64,000 bases of DNA, from contig CM077115.1 of NCBI GenBank assembly GCA_039619475.1, forward strand, positions 449,117,292-449,181,291, written 5' to 3'. The DNA is from Icerya purchasi. Its lineage: Eukaryota > Arthropoda > Insecta > Hemiptera > Monophlebidae. Position numbers and translations under genes: made by a program. Within the stretch, counting starts at the first letter, position 1. Every line of letters starts with the position of its first letter. Under the pieces are notes generated by a model. The model was not told where the DNA came from and made no database searches. It saw only the letters and a program-made list of their open reading frames with translations. Of the stretch, positions 48,460 to 59,186 are shown in pieces.

Positions 48460-48818
48460 CCGAAATTTTAAACTAACGTATTTATAGTTTACACAAAAAA
48501 AAACAACACAACAGATGATCAAAGAGAAAAAAAAACAAATCTACCGAATTCTCCTCTTTATTAATTTTACGCGCGAATTAAAGGAATACGGCTTTTATGA
48601 ACAACAAAAATATATACAAATCGATAAAAACGCTTTATATTTTCGTACACCTAAAGAGATGCGTTTCTCCCGCAAACAAAACATGCAATGGCCCACACCA
48701 ATCTGATACATACACGTTTCTAAAACTACCTGATGGCGACTGCGACAGTCATGATGTCCTTAAAAAATAATACCGACGCTATGCTTACAATATGGCGACT
48801 TAAGCGCTAATATATAAT
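48460..48818. other. unassigned DNA between LINE C and mariner copy 2
   Basis: Does not continue the LINE C frame and shows no reverse-transcriptase or RNase H motif on either strand. It is probably part of whatever was inserted in LINE C at this point. Confidence 0.5.
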
Positions 48819-48820
48819 TA

Positions 48821-50054
48821 CGAGGATTGCCTTTTATATTTCGGGATTAGAGAACAAAAACAAATATTAATCATCGAAAATCACTTTATTGTTTCTCAAA
48901 ATATTCCTCATGAAGATCTATGCACTTTTGCATGCGTTTGAACCAATTGTCGAAGCACTTTTTCCACTCTGATTGAGGTATCTCCAAAACATGCATTCTG
49001 AATACAGCAACCGCTTCTTCAGGTATCGAAAAACGTTGACCTCTCAGTTTGTTTTTTACGTACGGGAATAAAAAGAAGTCATTTGGCGAAAGGTCAGGAC
49101 TATACGGCGGAGGACTCATCAAATCGATGATTCGGGTGCTCAAAAATGCAGTTGTTTGAGCCGATGTGTGAGAGCTCGCATTGTCGTGGTGAAGAGTGAT
49201 CCGTCTTCGCCGGTTGGTTTTCCTGATTTCTTGGCAGACAACTGGCAAACAAATTGTTGTGTACCACTCAGAATTGACTGTTCTGCGTTGTTCTAGTGGT
49301 ACGGTTGCGACATGTCCAGTTTTTCCGAAAAAACATGCGACCATTTGCTTGGAAGTGCTTCGTGCGCGAACAACTTTTGTTGGATTTGGCTCATCTTGAA
49401 ACACCCATACAGTCGACTGCTGTTTACTTTCGGGCTCCACCGCGATCGTATTTTTTGAGCATTTCTTTCGACTAATCGACACGAGCCTTTTTTTGAGCGA
49501 TTGACAAATTGTGTGTGATCCAACGCGAACAAATTTTTTTGACAGTTAAATGTTCATGCAATATTGAGTGTATGCTGGTCCCACTAATGCCTAAGGTTGT
49601 CTCTATCTCACGATAGGTCACATGACGATCTTGCAATATCAGTTCGCGCACAGCATCAATGGTTTTCGGAACAACAACTGATTTTGGACGACCTTCACGA
49701 AATTCGTCTTGGAGTGAACTACGACCACGATTGAATTCCACATACCATCGATAAACACTGGTCCTTGATGGAGCTTCATCGCCAAAAGTTGAATTAAGTT
49801 CATCCATGCACTGTTGCTGAGTTAATCTACGTCGAAAGTTGTAAAAAATAATCGCACGAAAATGTTCACGATTAATTCCATTTTTGGGGTCAGATGAATC
49901 TTTTAACTTCCTCTAAACAACACAAATAGCGCTCGTATGTCAAAACGTTTTGAGTAAGTATAACCTAAAAAACGTCGAACTTTACGATAGAGCTGTCAGT
50001 TACCAGATTGCAACACCAGGGTTGCCAAATCCCGAAATATAAAGGCAACCGTTG
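48821..50054 (-). mobile_element. mariner copy 2 (1234 bp), inverted relative to copy 1
   Basis: Ends CGAGGATTGCCTTTTATATT and, reversed, CAACGGTTGCCTTTATATTT are bordered by TA at 48819-48820 and 50055-50056. Its sequence, including the deletion junction, matches copy 1 almost throughout. Confidence 0.95.
48886..49900 (-). pseudogene. mariner transposase with first catalytic Asp deleted (copy 2)
   Basis: Same layout as copy 1: N-terminal half on 49807-49472 and second half on 49482-48886, joined by the identical frameshifting deletion. Visible protein differences from copy 1 are confined to the last few residues (HEEYFEKQ against HGECFEKQ). Confidence 0.9.
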
Positions 50055-50056
50055 TA

Positions 50057-51300
50057 TTAAATAAAATAAAAATGTAAATAAATCAATGGCGTTTTGTTCC
50101 ACATAAAATCCCGATCCTTTCTCTTGTAGCATCTGGAGTCTCCAATTTTTCGCCTCATGTCTTTTCTTATTCCAAGCTTCCTTACTTTTCCCATGACTTT
50201 TACCAGCATTTGGCAGACTATTAATCTCTTCTCTTTCCCTCTCCCGACCAGCTCCATCGCCCGTTCTGCAATCCAAGCCGAATTCCTCCACTTCCTTGAT
50301 ACATCTTTTCCTTCTTATCCAGCATTCTTCACTAACGGTTCTAAAAATGAGAACGGGGCAGGCAGCGCGTTTACCTCCCTCTTACTGCATCATTCTGAAT
50401 CCTCCAAGCTCCCTTCCTTCTGTTCTATCTTCACAATGGAGTTTATCTCCATTTTACGAGCAGTCTCATTTATTCCATCCATAAGAGGGATCAATAAATG
50501 TTTCATTGTCTCCGATTCCAAAAGTGTTCTTCAAGCTATGTCTTCTCCTCCTTCTCATTCCTCCCTCAATATTCGTTTTCTCATATCCAATCTACTCTCA
50601 TCCCGCTCCATTACTATGGACCTTCTGTGGGTTCCTAGTCATTCTGGCAACGAGTTAGTGGATTTTTTAGTCCGTTCGGCCGCCCGCGATGGTCCTTTAC
50701 TTCGTAATTTTCCTACCTCAGACACCCTTCTTCTTCCCTCAGCTAATCATTCTCGAATATGGTCGGACATCTATCCTTCTTTATTTTCTAATCCCGCCTC
50801 TCATTATCTTCAAATTCAGCCGGTTCCCTGTTCTCAACCGTGGTTTCATTCTTCTTCGTATCAACGCTCCGCGATCGTTTCCTTAATCAGACTGCGATTT
50901 AATCACTCCCTTCTACCCTCTCTTCATGTTTTCGTTTTTTCCTATCCTCCGCTCTCAATTGTCCCCTTCATAGCTCCATCTCTCCTCCCATATGTGATGT
51001 AAACTACATCTTCTTTGAATGCCCTGCCTTTGATTCTGAGCGCTCCGTTTTGTACTCCAAAATCTTAACACTGGGTTTTCCTGCTCCTTACAATTCTTCC
51101 TTTGTCCTTTCCTTTCCATCTCCAGATATAATCCCGGTACTTCAATCTTTCCTAAGGTCTATTTCTAATCGTCTCTCTATTTAACCCTTTCCATAATTTC
51201 TGTAGTTGTTGGGTCAAAGACGTTGGTGCGCCCAAAAGATAATATATAAAATAATATTATTATTATTTTATATCCAAAAAAAAAAAATAATAATAAAAAA
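50057..51300 (+). mobile_element. LINE D, a 5'-truncated LINE with RNase H domain and poly(A) end
   Basis: The plus strand carries an RNase H domain: YPAFFTNGSKNENGAGSAF (the first catalytic Asp of TDGS is Asn here), IFTMEFISILRAV (Glu), CFIVSDSKSVLQAM (Asp) and LLWVPSHSGNELVDFLVR. A C-terminal region to about 51183 follows, then a short 3' UTR ending in A-rich sequence at about 51276-51300. GC content is well above the surroundings. It is opposite in strand to LINE C and lies within it. The RNase H places it in the I/R1/Jockey-related group. Confidence 0.82.
50157..51002 (+). pseudogene. RNase H domain fragment of LINE D
   Basis: 281 open codons with no real start (upstream residues also fit a LINE reading frame). 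RNase H occupies roughly residues 55-175; the rest is the low-complexity C-terminal region, which goes out of frame near 51000 (NYIFFECPAF, a zinc-finger-like remnant, is in another frame). Asn replaces the first catalytic Asp, so nuclease activity should be lost. Confidence 0.8.
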
Positions 51301-51519
51301 AATATGTAAATATTGCGGCAAAAAAAAAAAAATAGAAATAATTATTAAACGTAAACGGACTTTGTTACGCAAAATTAAAAATAAAATACGGAGGAAAATA
51401 AGAAAAGGTATTAAGAAAAGTAAAAGAACAGACACAAGGAAGCGAAAGCGAAAAGCGGAAAGGGATATAGCTAAGTCGGAAACAAGAAGGGAAAAAAAAT
51501 TGACGACAATAAGCTTTAT
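51301..51519. other. purine-rich stretch between LINE D and LINE C
   Basis: A- and G-rich on the plus strand. It gives a Lys/Arg-rich open frame (KRKRTLLRKIKNKIRRKIRK) that is probably compositional. It may be the edge of a third insertion. Confidence 0.4.
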
Positions 51520-53195
51520 GTTATAAATGACACATGCAGCAGAGAAGGGAGCTGTTCTGCACAAAGAGGCAATGTTTAATAAATATTTCCTTTGATGCTT
51601 ATTGTCTTTATTAAGATATACACAGGGGTCATAGTTATATATTGCTTGGATTAATCCTTTGTACAAAATACACCTTTCTTTGTGGCACATCCCATTGGTA
51701 TTTGGTAATATTTTTTAAAGTTTATTGTGTAAATTCTAACACATTTATTATTTATTTCTTCCAAATGAGCACAGAAGTGCATCTGGCGGTTTATTACAAT
51801 TCCAAGATACTTTAGGTTATTAACTATCTGTATCGGTTGACCTGAGATAAGTTTTAGTCTACTAATTATTTCCGATAGACTGCGCTTGCCAAATATAATG
51901 GATTTGGATTTTTCAATAGAAAAGGTAAGACCCATTTCCGCCAACTCAGACTCCAATTTTTGGCAAACGTATTCAACTTTCGTTAGGTTAGTAAATTTTT
52001 CTAATCTAAGTAAAATGGATAAATCATCGGCATATGATATTAAAATTGTTTCTATTTTTAAGAGCTTGCGCAGTTGTTCAATGTTGTTACGTATTTTTGA
52101 GTACAAGATATTCCACAGAGTTGTCCTTTGAGGGACTCCACGTGTTATTTTCTTTGTACCTCTTGAATCACCCATTTGAAGGCAGGCATATCTATCTTCA
52201 AAGTAATTAATTATAATATTAATAATTGGAGGATTTACTTGCTTTTCTTTTAGTATTTCAATTATGAGTGACCACCTGTAATTATCAAATGCTCCTTTAA
52301 TATTCAAGGAGATGACAAAAGCAGATAATCCCTCGGACATTATATTCCTATCCTTCGAAAGTAGGTTATATACAGCTCCTTCCGCTGAGAAGGATTTCCC
52401 CTAAAGCCATATTGGTTAGGATGTAATATATTCTTATCTTATATTTCTGTGAATAGGAAAAAGGTTAATTACCTTCTCATACAGCTTCCCACATGCATTC
52501 AGCAAGCAGATGGGTCTATATTATGTTATTTTATCCTTATCTTTGCCGGATTTTGGAATTAATCTTATATCTGATGTTTTCCAAGCTAATGGGAAGATTT
52601 CTATCTCTAGACATTTGTTAATTATAACCTTGAACATATCAGGATAATGGATATTTAGAAGCTTTACAATCCTATTAATAATCCTGTCGTTACTGGCTGC
52701 TTTCCTATTATTACTGAGTGATTTGATTATGTTTGAGATACTCTCTTGTCCCACTTTTAAATTACCCGAGTAATCAGTTTCAATACGCTTTAATTTATTA
52801 TCTTTAATGTCAGGAGTATTTAAGAAATATTTTACACTTCTTATTTTCATCGTTATATTTAATGTCTGGAAAGTCTTGAATTTTAGACTTAAACTTATCA
52901 AGAGCAAATTTATATGGTCTACCCCAAGTACCCGTCTCACAGATATAAAGCGCTTCCAGCAGTTAGTCTTAGCTATTAGTATTAGTTTTTTACATTTTTC
53001 ATTTAGTGTTTTAAGTAGTATATTGGCAATGAAGAGTTTAACACGGTTTTTTATTTCATTCTTTTTCTTTCTTATAGTATTTATTTGCAACTTAATTTCC
53101 TCCAATTCTGGGGCCCACCAATCATTTAGTTTTTTAGTAATTGGCGTTTCACAGAGTTTAATTTGTTTTGCTATATAAGAGTTTATTTCTGTCAC
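51520..53195 (-). pseudogene. LINE C reverse transcriptase
   Basis: 53195-52521 carries the pre-RT linker (LNDWWAPELEEIK) and the first RT blocks (NNRKAASNDRI, FPLAWKTSDIRLIPKSGKDK). After a broken stretch, 52340-51651 gives FVISLNIKGAFDNYRW, ITRGVPQRTTLWNILY (consensus GCPQGS is eroded), ILISYADDLSILL and LKYLGIVINRQMHF. 51690-51520 in another frame adds LYKGLIQAIYNYDP and RTAPFSAACVI. The catalytic YADD is intact, but there are several frameshifts and stops (52360-52500). Confidence 0.85.
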
Positions 53196-53313
53196 ATTTT
53201 TGTTTATAGTGTAATTACTATTGTGAGATTTTATGTTGTATATTAGATCATTTATGAAATTATTATCAATTGTATTTATAAGTTTAGTTGTATTGATTCT
53301 TTTATATCGAGTT

Positions 53314-53890
53314 TTAATTGTTCTTGTCTACGACCTCTTTGAGTTGAATGTTAAACAGTTTGTGTGGTGTCAGGTCAGCTTGATCAACTTGAAAGCTAAT
53401 GAGTGAGCGGACTCTTTGGGAGACAATGAGGTCGTCTATTATACTAGAGCCGTTATAGTTAGTAAATGTTGGAGTTGTATCATTCATAATGATTAGATTA
53501 TTATTAAAAGCTAAATCATAGAGTTTAATCGAGTTGTAGTTCATTTTAATTTTGTTTTCCAAAGTAGGGAGACGTAAAATCGGCTACTAATACTATATTT
53601 ACATTAGAATATTTTTTAATTATATAATCTATTTTTTGAAGCAGGGGTTTCCTGTCCTGATTAGGGGAGAGATAACAATCAATCAATATATGCACTTATT
53701 CAGTTTTATAGCAATTATATTGTCAGAAGTTTCAATAATGGAATACTTTATTTGTTTACTAATAATAAATGCAAGCCTATTTTTTACATATGAAGTTAAA
53801 TAATTTCAATCAAGAGAAATTTCGCCTAATTAAAAGTTGTTGTGCAGCAAAACAGTTGTCCACATTAAGGTACTCTATTTTCACCACCAT
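53314..53890 (-). pseudogene. LINE C apurinic-type endonuclease remnant
   Basis: The frame at 53562-53314 reads NDTTPTFTNYNGSSIIDDLI then QVDQADLTPHKLFNIQL, equivalent to the TF..G...IDLT..S and SDH motifs at the end of LINE endonucleases, with SDH eroded. Just upstream VLVADFTSPYFG matches the GDFNA.S..WG motif. The more N-terminal part is too decayed to read. Confidence 0.6.
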
Positions 53891-53920
53891 AATCTGTTTG
53901 AGAAATTAAAGTTATAATTT

Positions 53921-54966
53921 TTAATGTATTTTCTTATCATTTACTGAATGAGTAAACTTCCTACAAGGACTACCAATACCTGAAATATCACTTATATCTA
54001 TTTTATTATTTTTACTTGTAGATTTAATGCGGTTGAAAATATAGTTGTTGCATGATTCTTCCTCATGAACTTGTTTAATATAATCTATATAGTTGGTTTC
54101 GGTTCGACAAAATTTTGTGAGGTGTCCAAAACGATGACACTTTCCATATTTCTCGACAGGGATTGAATCGGCAAATGGCAAACTGTCCCATTTGATCTTG
54201 AGCTTCTTATCAGTGTCTAATACTCCATATTGGAACGGGTGAAGCCGGACATACATCCTGCTACCTCTGTCATTTTTTACTTTTGTTACCTGTATAGGCT
54301 CACTTTATGTTTTTAACAAAAAGTATTCTTTTATATCCTCTTCATTAATATTATTTGTTTTGAAAAAAACTATTGTTGGATTCAATTTTTTAGGTATAGT
54401 TATATTAACGTTTGAAATATTATTTTTTATTTCATCATTGATTTTTTGAGGATCAGTATTATTATCAGTAACAATAATAGCGGTATTCTTATAAATTTTT
54501 CCGTATGAGGATATACTTACATTCAGTTTAGTTGGACCGATCTTCGATTTGAGCTTTTTGTCAAATTCGTCGATGTTCACAGTTTTGATAATAACTTTAT
54601 GCTCTTGTTTGTTTTGTTTTGAAGAGCGTCTTTGAAACTCATATTTGATTTTATACAACTTTTGGTGTTAGAATGCATAACATCCCTAACAACTTTTTCT
54701 ATATCACCTTTTTTTTTTGTATCAAGTAGTGTTACCTTCTCACCTAACAAGCTAGTTAGTTCAGAGAGAAGTAAATCCACTTCTTCTGAACATTTCACTA
54801 CTGTTTCTTTTTGCTCTTTAGTTACGTTGTTTGTAACTTTGTTATAAATTTGAGATTTAATTTGAAAATTTAATTTTCCCTTCTTCCAGTCCATATTGTA
54901 ATTTTTAGCGACAATTGTCGCCGACGACTTCCTGAATTCTGTATGACGGTTACCTTTTTGCATCAA
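53921..54966 (-). pseudogene. LINE C ORF1 (gag-like)
   Basis: Three overlapping minus-strand frames. 54966-54577 is a charged, possibly coiled N-terminus; 54658-54305 is lysine-rich; 54256-53921 reads YVRLHPFQYGVLDT and KYGKCHRFGHLTKFC, a CCHC zinc-knuckle with the first Cys replaced by Tyr. Order, spacing and motif suit the nucleic-acid-binding ORF1 of jockey/R1-type LINEs. Confidence 0.65.
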
Positions 54967-55909
54967 AATTTTTAGAGTCCATATATCAGTTTATTGTACA
55001 ATTTTGAGTAGGATGCCAATAAACACTTTAACGAACGTAAAGTATGAAAATATGGATTTAAAAGCTAAGGAGAAAGTAAATAAATAACAGAAACAAAAAA
55101 TAATGTGCAGAAACGAACCTGCAGCAAGATGTGTATGCACGAAAAATACCAAGTTAAACTATAAATGTTCAACTGACACTGCAAAACAAAGTAATGTTCA
55201 CAGAACAAAATAAACCCATCCTGCAGTCACCATTGTTGACAGAATACTTATCATTACAACCATTTTATTTTTAATTATTTACAGCGTTTTTCCTGGAAAA
55301 TTACAAAATGCAAGTCATTCCTCATTGCACCGCAGTAGTAGTAATTTATTAAAAAAGCTGTAATACCCACGGAAAATTACCCAGAGTGCGCGAAGTATTA
55401 TTTAAGAGTAATTACCACCACCTTGATGAAATATTTTCTGTTTACGCAATCTGTTCCTTAAGGAATGTGTGATAAAGAATGTGGAACTCCCATTCCCGAG
55501 CAAATACCACCACGTACATGAACATATCGCAAGGTACTCCAAATATAAAATAACTTCTTGGAATCGAATAAAATGAACGAGACAAAATTTCGACCAAAAA
55601 TGAAATTGGCGCGAAAAAAAAAGAGAAATGAAGTCTAAACACCCGGTAGGAATGAAGTTCTTTTCATCTTTTTTTTGGTAGATATACAAGTATAGAGTCA
55701 TTCATAAAGTATACGATAAAAGCAGCACAATATATACATAAATCCCGTATGAATTGAAACAAAAAATACGAATTATGAATTAATTAAAATAAAAACAATA
55801 AATAAATCTTCAGACTCGTTGAAGTGTGCTAACGTCGCAAAAAAAAACGCGCCAATTTTCAAATTCAATAATATTTGCACGTGTTTAGAATTGAGTTTAT
55901 ACAGCTGAC

Positions 55910-56090
55910 CGCGCAAAATGCTCGCTACTCGAATTACGATACTCGTGCGCACGCACACGTATATAATAGAAAGAGACAGAAAGAGAACGAGAGTGAAGGT
56001 CGTCTGCCGGACGACGCATAACGCGATTTCGTTATCTCGCCTTTTCTGCCAGTTTACTCATACCGACAAGCCGCGTAAAAGAACTCCATT
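55910..56090. promoter_or_regulatory. CpG-rich island, possible promoter or 5' exon
   Basis: About 180 bases with dense CpG and a perfect 6-bp inverted repeat (GTCGTC..GACGAC near 56000) in AT-rich surroundings. It lies upstream of ATP9 on the minus strand, so it could be a 5' exon or promoter, but no start codon or splice donor could be tied to that gene. A transposon fragment is equally possible. Confidence 0.2.
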
Positions 56091-56099
56091 CCAATAATG

Positions 56100-57060
56100 A
56101 TGTTAAAGTTACCGCGAAAAAAAGTAAACTAACGAAGAGGAAATTTGAAAATAATGTTAAAATAAAATAAAAGTAAGTAGTAATTTTAAGAAAACAGCAC
56201 ATTAAATAAATATAGTAAATTTATATACATTAATAAACCAGATACATTTCTGCGGCGGTGTTGAAAAAATTGATGTATTTGTCGGGAGTATGGTACTCGC
56301 TGTAGGAAGTATTACTCTCTGAGAAAGTTTATAAAAAACTATATTTTGTCAAAAAAAATTAAAATAGTTGAAGAAAAAAGAATATGTAGTTAAAAGAAAT
56401 TTGCAAAAATGAAATTCAGCTGAAATGCAGAAAAATATGATAGCGAATATAAAACTGAATAATTTCTTCATCCGTAAATCTAATCAGTTGATAAAATGTG
56501 GGTGTACACGACTTGTCGCATAACTCAATTTCAGTGGACATAATCGCGAGAAATTAAAAAAAAAAAACTGCCAAAACACAAAGAAAACGAAACTATAAAG
56601 ACAGGAAAACCCGGAAAATAAACAAAAAGATAAAAAAAAAAGCAACAAAATCCGGAAACTGCGCTACACGCAACAGGAGAAAGCAAGATAGAAACTGCTA
56701 GAACAGGTTGCACCCCATTATAATGCAAATGGCCGGCCAATAGTAACAAATGGCGCCCAAAAAAAACCGTCTATTGCAGACATAACGTACGATTTTTTAA
56801 CGGATTTAGGCACATAGTTTTAAAATTTATAATTAAAATTTAAATTAAAATAACAATTGTTTGTTAGTAAAGAATTTTCCAAATATTTTTGAACCGGTAA
56901 TTTAAAATTTTTAAAGTAAAAAAATAAATTTATCACACAATGTGAAATAGTTAAACTATAAATTTATAACTTTTTCAAAAACAAATATTAAACACTTACA
57001 GTAATTATTTTAAAATTGTATTTTACATTTTAAAGTTAAATTCAAATTTTTGCAACCATT
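56100..57060. other. AT-rich DNA, no gene recognised
   Basis: Only short open frames without motifs. The segment 56970-57040 may be a further, very diverged U6-like unit. Confidence 0.4.
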
Positions 57061-57070
57061 TTTCCAAAAT

Positions 57071-57158
57071 ACATACCTATATTAATATTGGAATACTACA
57101 GAGATTATCTTGACTCCCGCACAAGGATATGTGAAATTCTGAAGGGTCGCACATTTTT
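57071..57158 (+). ncRNA. U6 snRNA-like unit 1 (probable pseudogene)
   Basis: After an ACATA.. start it reads TTGGAATACTACAGAGATTA, which keeps the ACAGAGA box that pairs with the 5' splice site. Then come GACTCCCGCACAAGGAT and GAAGGGTCGCACATTTTT, the U6 3' stem and terminal T run. The 5' stem-loop is not recognisable, and many invariant positions are changed. Confidence 0.75.
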
Positions 57159-57221
57159 ATTACATTTCTTGATACATGTAATTGTTAATTTTTTTCCCCT
57201 TTGTAAAAATTTTTCAAAAAT

Positions 57222-57315
57222 ACATATATCAAAATCGGAACGGTACAATGAAGATTAGCTTGGCCCCTGCGCAAGAACTGCATGTGGAATCGTGAAACGT
57301 TGCACTTCATATTTT
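57222..57315 (+). ncRNA. U6 snRNA-like unit 2 (probable pseudogene)
   Basis: The best preserved unit: CGGAACGGTACAATGAAGAT then TAGCTTGGCCCCTGCGCAAG and ATCGTGAAACGTTGCAC. The ACAGAGA box has become ACAATGA, which should abolish function. The 5' stem-loop is replaced by an AT-rich stretch. Confidence 0.82.
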
Positions 57316-57346
57316 AAAATTAAACTAAAATTAAAATTTTTCGAAA

Positions 57347-57437
57347 ACATATACTAAAATTGCAACGAATAAAAAAGATTAGCTTGACCCCTAGACAAGG
57401 ATGACATATGAAATTGTGAAGCGTTATACAATTTTTT
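57347..57437 (+). ncRNA. U6 snRNA-like unit 3 (probable pseudogene)
   Basis: ACATATACTAAAATTGCAAC begins it, close to authentic U6. AAGATTAGCTTGACCCCTAG, ACAAGGATGACATATGAAAT and TGTGAAGCGTTATACAATTT follow, ending in a six-T Pol III-type stop. The ACAGAGA box is lost. Confidence 0.82.
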
Positions 57438-57439
57438 AA

Positions 57440-58970
57440 CGTTTTTAATACACGGGATCGTTACAAATTTTTAATTTATCTGATAGATAAATTTTCAATC
57501 AATAAATCAATTTTCTAATAAAATAATTTAATTACAAATTTATAACAATTATTTGAAAACTAAAAGTAAATAATTTCATATATATTTTTTTTAAATTATT
57601 AATATTAAATTTATAATACGAGTACTTTAAAACCCAAAAATTATTATTTTTTTTTTTAAATTTTAGTAACATACAAAATAAATTTACTGATAGGTCAGTA
57701 AAGAACTAAATAATAATATCGTATGTAAGAATATGAACTAAAAAACCAATATGAACTGGAGACGCTGTTCTGCATTTTTACTAATGTGTATGTTGTTTTT
57801 GTATCCATTTGATAACTAAACTTTTATATTTATTATACATATAGTGAAAATTTTACAATCTATGCACATGAAATTTAAAAAAAAAAGGAGTGGTCTACTT
57901 TTTTGTTGGTGTTTTATTTACATCATCACATGTAATGTGGGAGGACGTAAGCTGCACATTAAAGTTTTACATGTTATTTAAATAAATTCAATTATTCAAT
58001 GAAAGGATTTACTTTTTTCTATGTTCGCAAAAAGTGCTGGAATTTTATAATTATCTTTATTATATTTGTTTCTGTGCAACTTTTTGCTAGCATATACATA
58101 TAAATAAAATTTTAAAAAGATAATAATGCGCGCATAACTTCACTAGAAATATGTAGCAGCAAAACAACTTAATTTCTACTATCTTCGTTTTATATAAATT
58201 TTGGCGGTTTCATTTAACGCTTAAATTATAACTAAAAGATATTTTTTTTTACTATTATGAATAACATAAACATACTTTTCAATACGAAGGTTATCAGTTA
58301 AACTTGTTTATGTGTCTCTATTTAAAATAGTTCTTTTGATAAGCGTATCGTTTAAAACCTATGCGGTTAAATATATATTTTTAGTTTCCTTTAGAAATTA
58401 ATTTGTTGTTCAGCACCGTGTAACGAATAAAATAATTTTAAAAACTTGCAATTAGTGCATCTTTGTCAAATAAACTTCATTTTAATAGTTGCTTTTTTAA
58501 ATTCCGTATATTTTAAATTATCCGATTAGTCTACAACGATTTTCTATTTTTGTGCACATATAACGAGAAAATGGTCCCTTTATTTTATTATAAAGCAATA
58601 TAGTTTTCACCTGATAATAAACTTACTTTCCTGACGTTTCTAAAGTAATGGAACATTTTCTTTAACTAATTGTGTTGTCGATGAATTCATTTCAATCAAA
58701 CATATAAAAGCTATACATCTGTATTTTTAAGTAATTTTAGTTAATAACACGTTTGTACATTTCAGATGTGGTTCTCCTTTTTTAAAACTTTAGTTAAACA
58801 TGAACCGTAAAACACAAATAAACAGACACCACAACACTAAATAAAAATGATTCACAATACATTGTTAAAAATAATTCCCTCGGTGAATACAAACATCGAC
58901 ACGTCGTGATTATAAGTCAATGGCTGTGGAATAATACTACTGATAAGACTACAAGTAAATAGTGATATTA
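57440..58970. other. AT-rich DNA, no gene recognised
   Basis: Long T runs. No open frames of note and no terminal repeats seen. Confidence 0.5.
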
Positions 58971-58977
58971 CTGCAAC

Positions 58978-59020
58978 GCTAGACTCCATTCGCAATGCTA
59001 AAATTGATACTTTGCAACGC
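58978..59020 (+). repeat. left arm of a perfect 43-bp inverted repeat
   Basis: Identical, base for base, to the reverse complement of 60593-60635. The next 15-25 bases inward (CACGATCG.., then a T run) are also similar. Confidence 0.95.
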
Positions 59021-59083
59021 TTCACGATCGCACTGTTTTTATATATAATACTATATTATAATATTTTAGACCTAATTATTTAA

Positions 59084-59186
59084 GTGAAATGGTGGTCTAG
59101 TGGTAATATGTACGAGTCTAATGCTTAAGGCATTCATTATCACATGCGTGTACTAGAGGTCAAGACGAACAGCGAAGGTGTCTTTT
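59084..59186 (+). tRNA. tRNA-Leu(UAA)-like sequence, probable pseudogene or SINE head
   Basis: An A-box (TGGTCTAGTGG, 59093-59103) is followed by an anticodon-like hairpin. The stem is about four pairs, and the seven-base loop CTTAAGG at 59124-59130 places UAA at the anticodon and a U at position 33. A long variable region as in tRNA-Leu comes next, then a weak B-box (GAGGTCAAGAC, 59156-59166). TTTTT at about 59182 would stop Pol III. The acceptor stem does not pair convincingly. Confidence 0.4.

Larger units (their letters stand above)
46290..55000 (-). mobile_element. LINE C, an R1-clade-like LINE, nearly full length but multiply interrupted
   Basis: Minus-strand pieces read in order as a complete LINE: ORF1 with a zinc-knuckle-like segment (54966-53921), endonuclease remnant (about 53890-53314), reverse transcriptase (53195-51520) and a C-terminal region split at 48458-48067 and 46829-46669. 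YADDL and FVISLNIKGAFD fit the R1 group. Interruptions are mariner copy 1 (46832-48062) and a block at about 48460-51520 that holds mariner copy 2, LINE D and unassigned DNA. Frameshifts and stops make it inactive. The 3' end near 46290 is a guess, based on a T run on the plus strand. Confidence 0.82.

Noticed and set aside
51206..51526. Lys/Arg-rich basic protein
   Set aside because: Composition follows from an A- and G-rich tract; it starts inside the LINE D 3' end and ends antisense to LINE C reverse transcriptase.
52807..53178. 123-codon plus-strand hydrophobic frame
   Set aside because: It is the antisense shadow of the LINE C pre-RT region.
55402..55701. 99-codon minus-strand frame as a receptor fragment
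   Set aside because: Aromatic-rich and overlapping another open frame of similar quality; no motif or splice context supports either.
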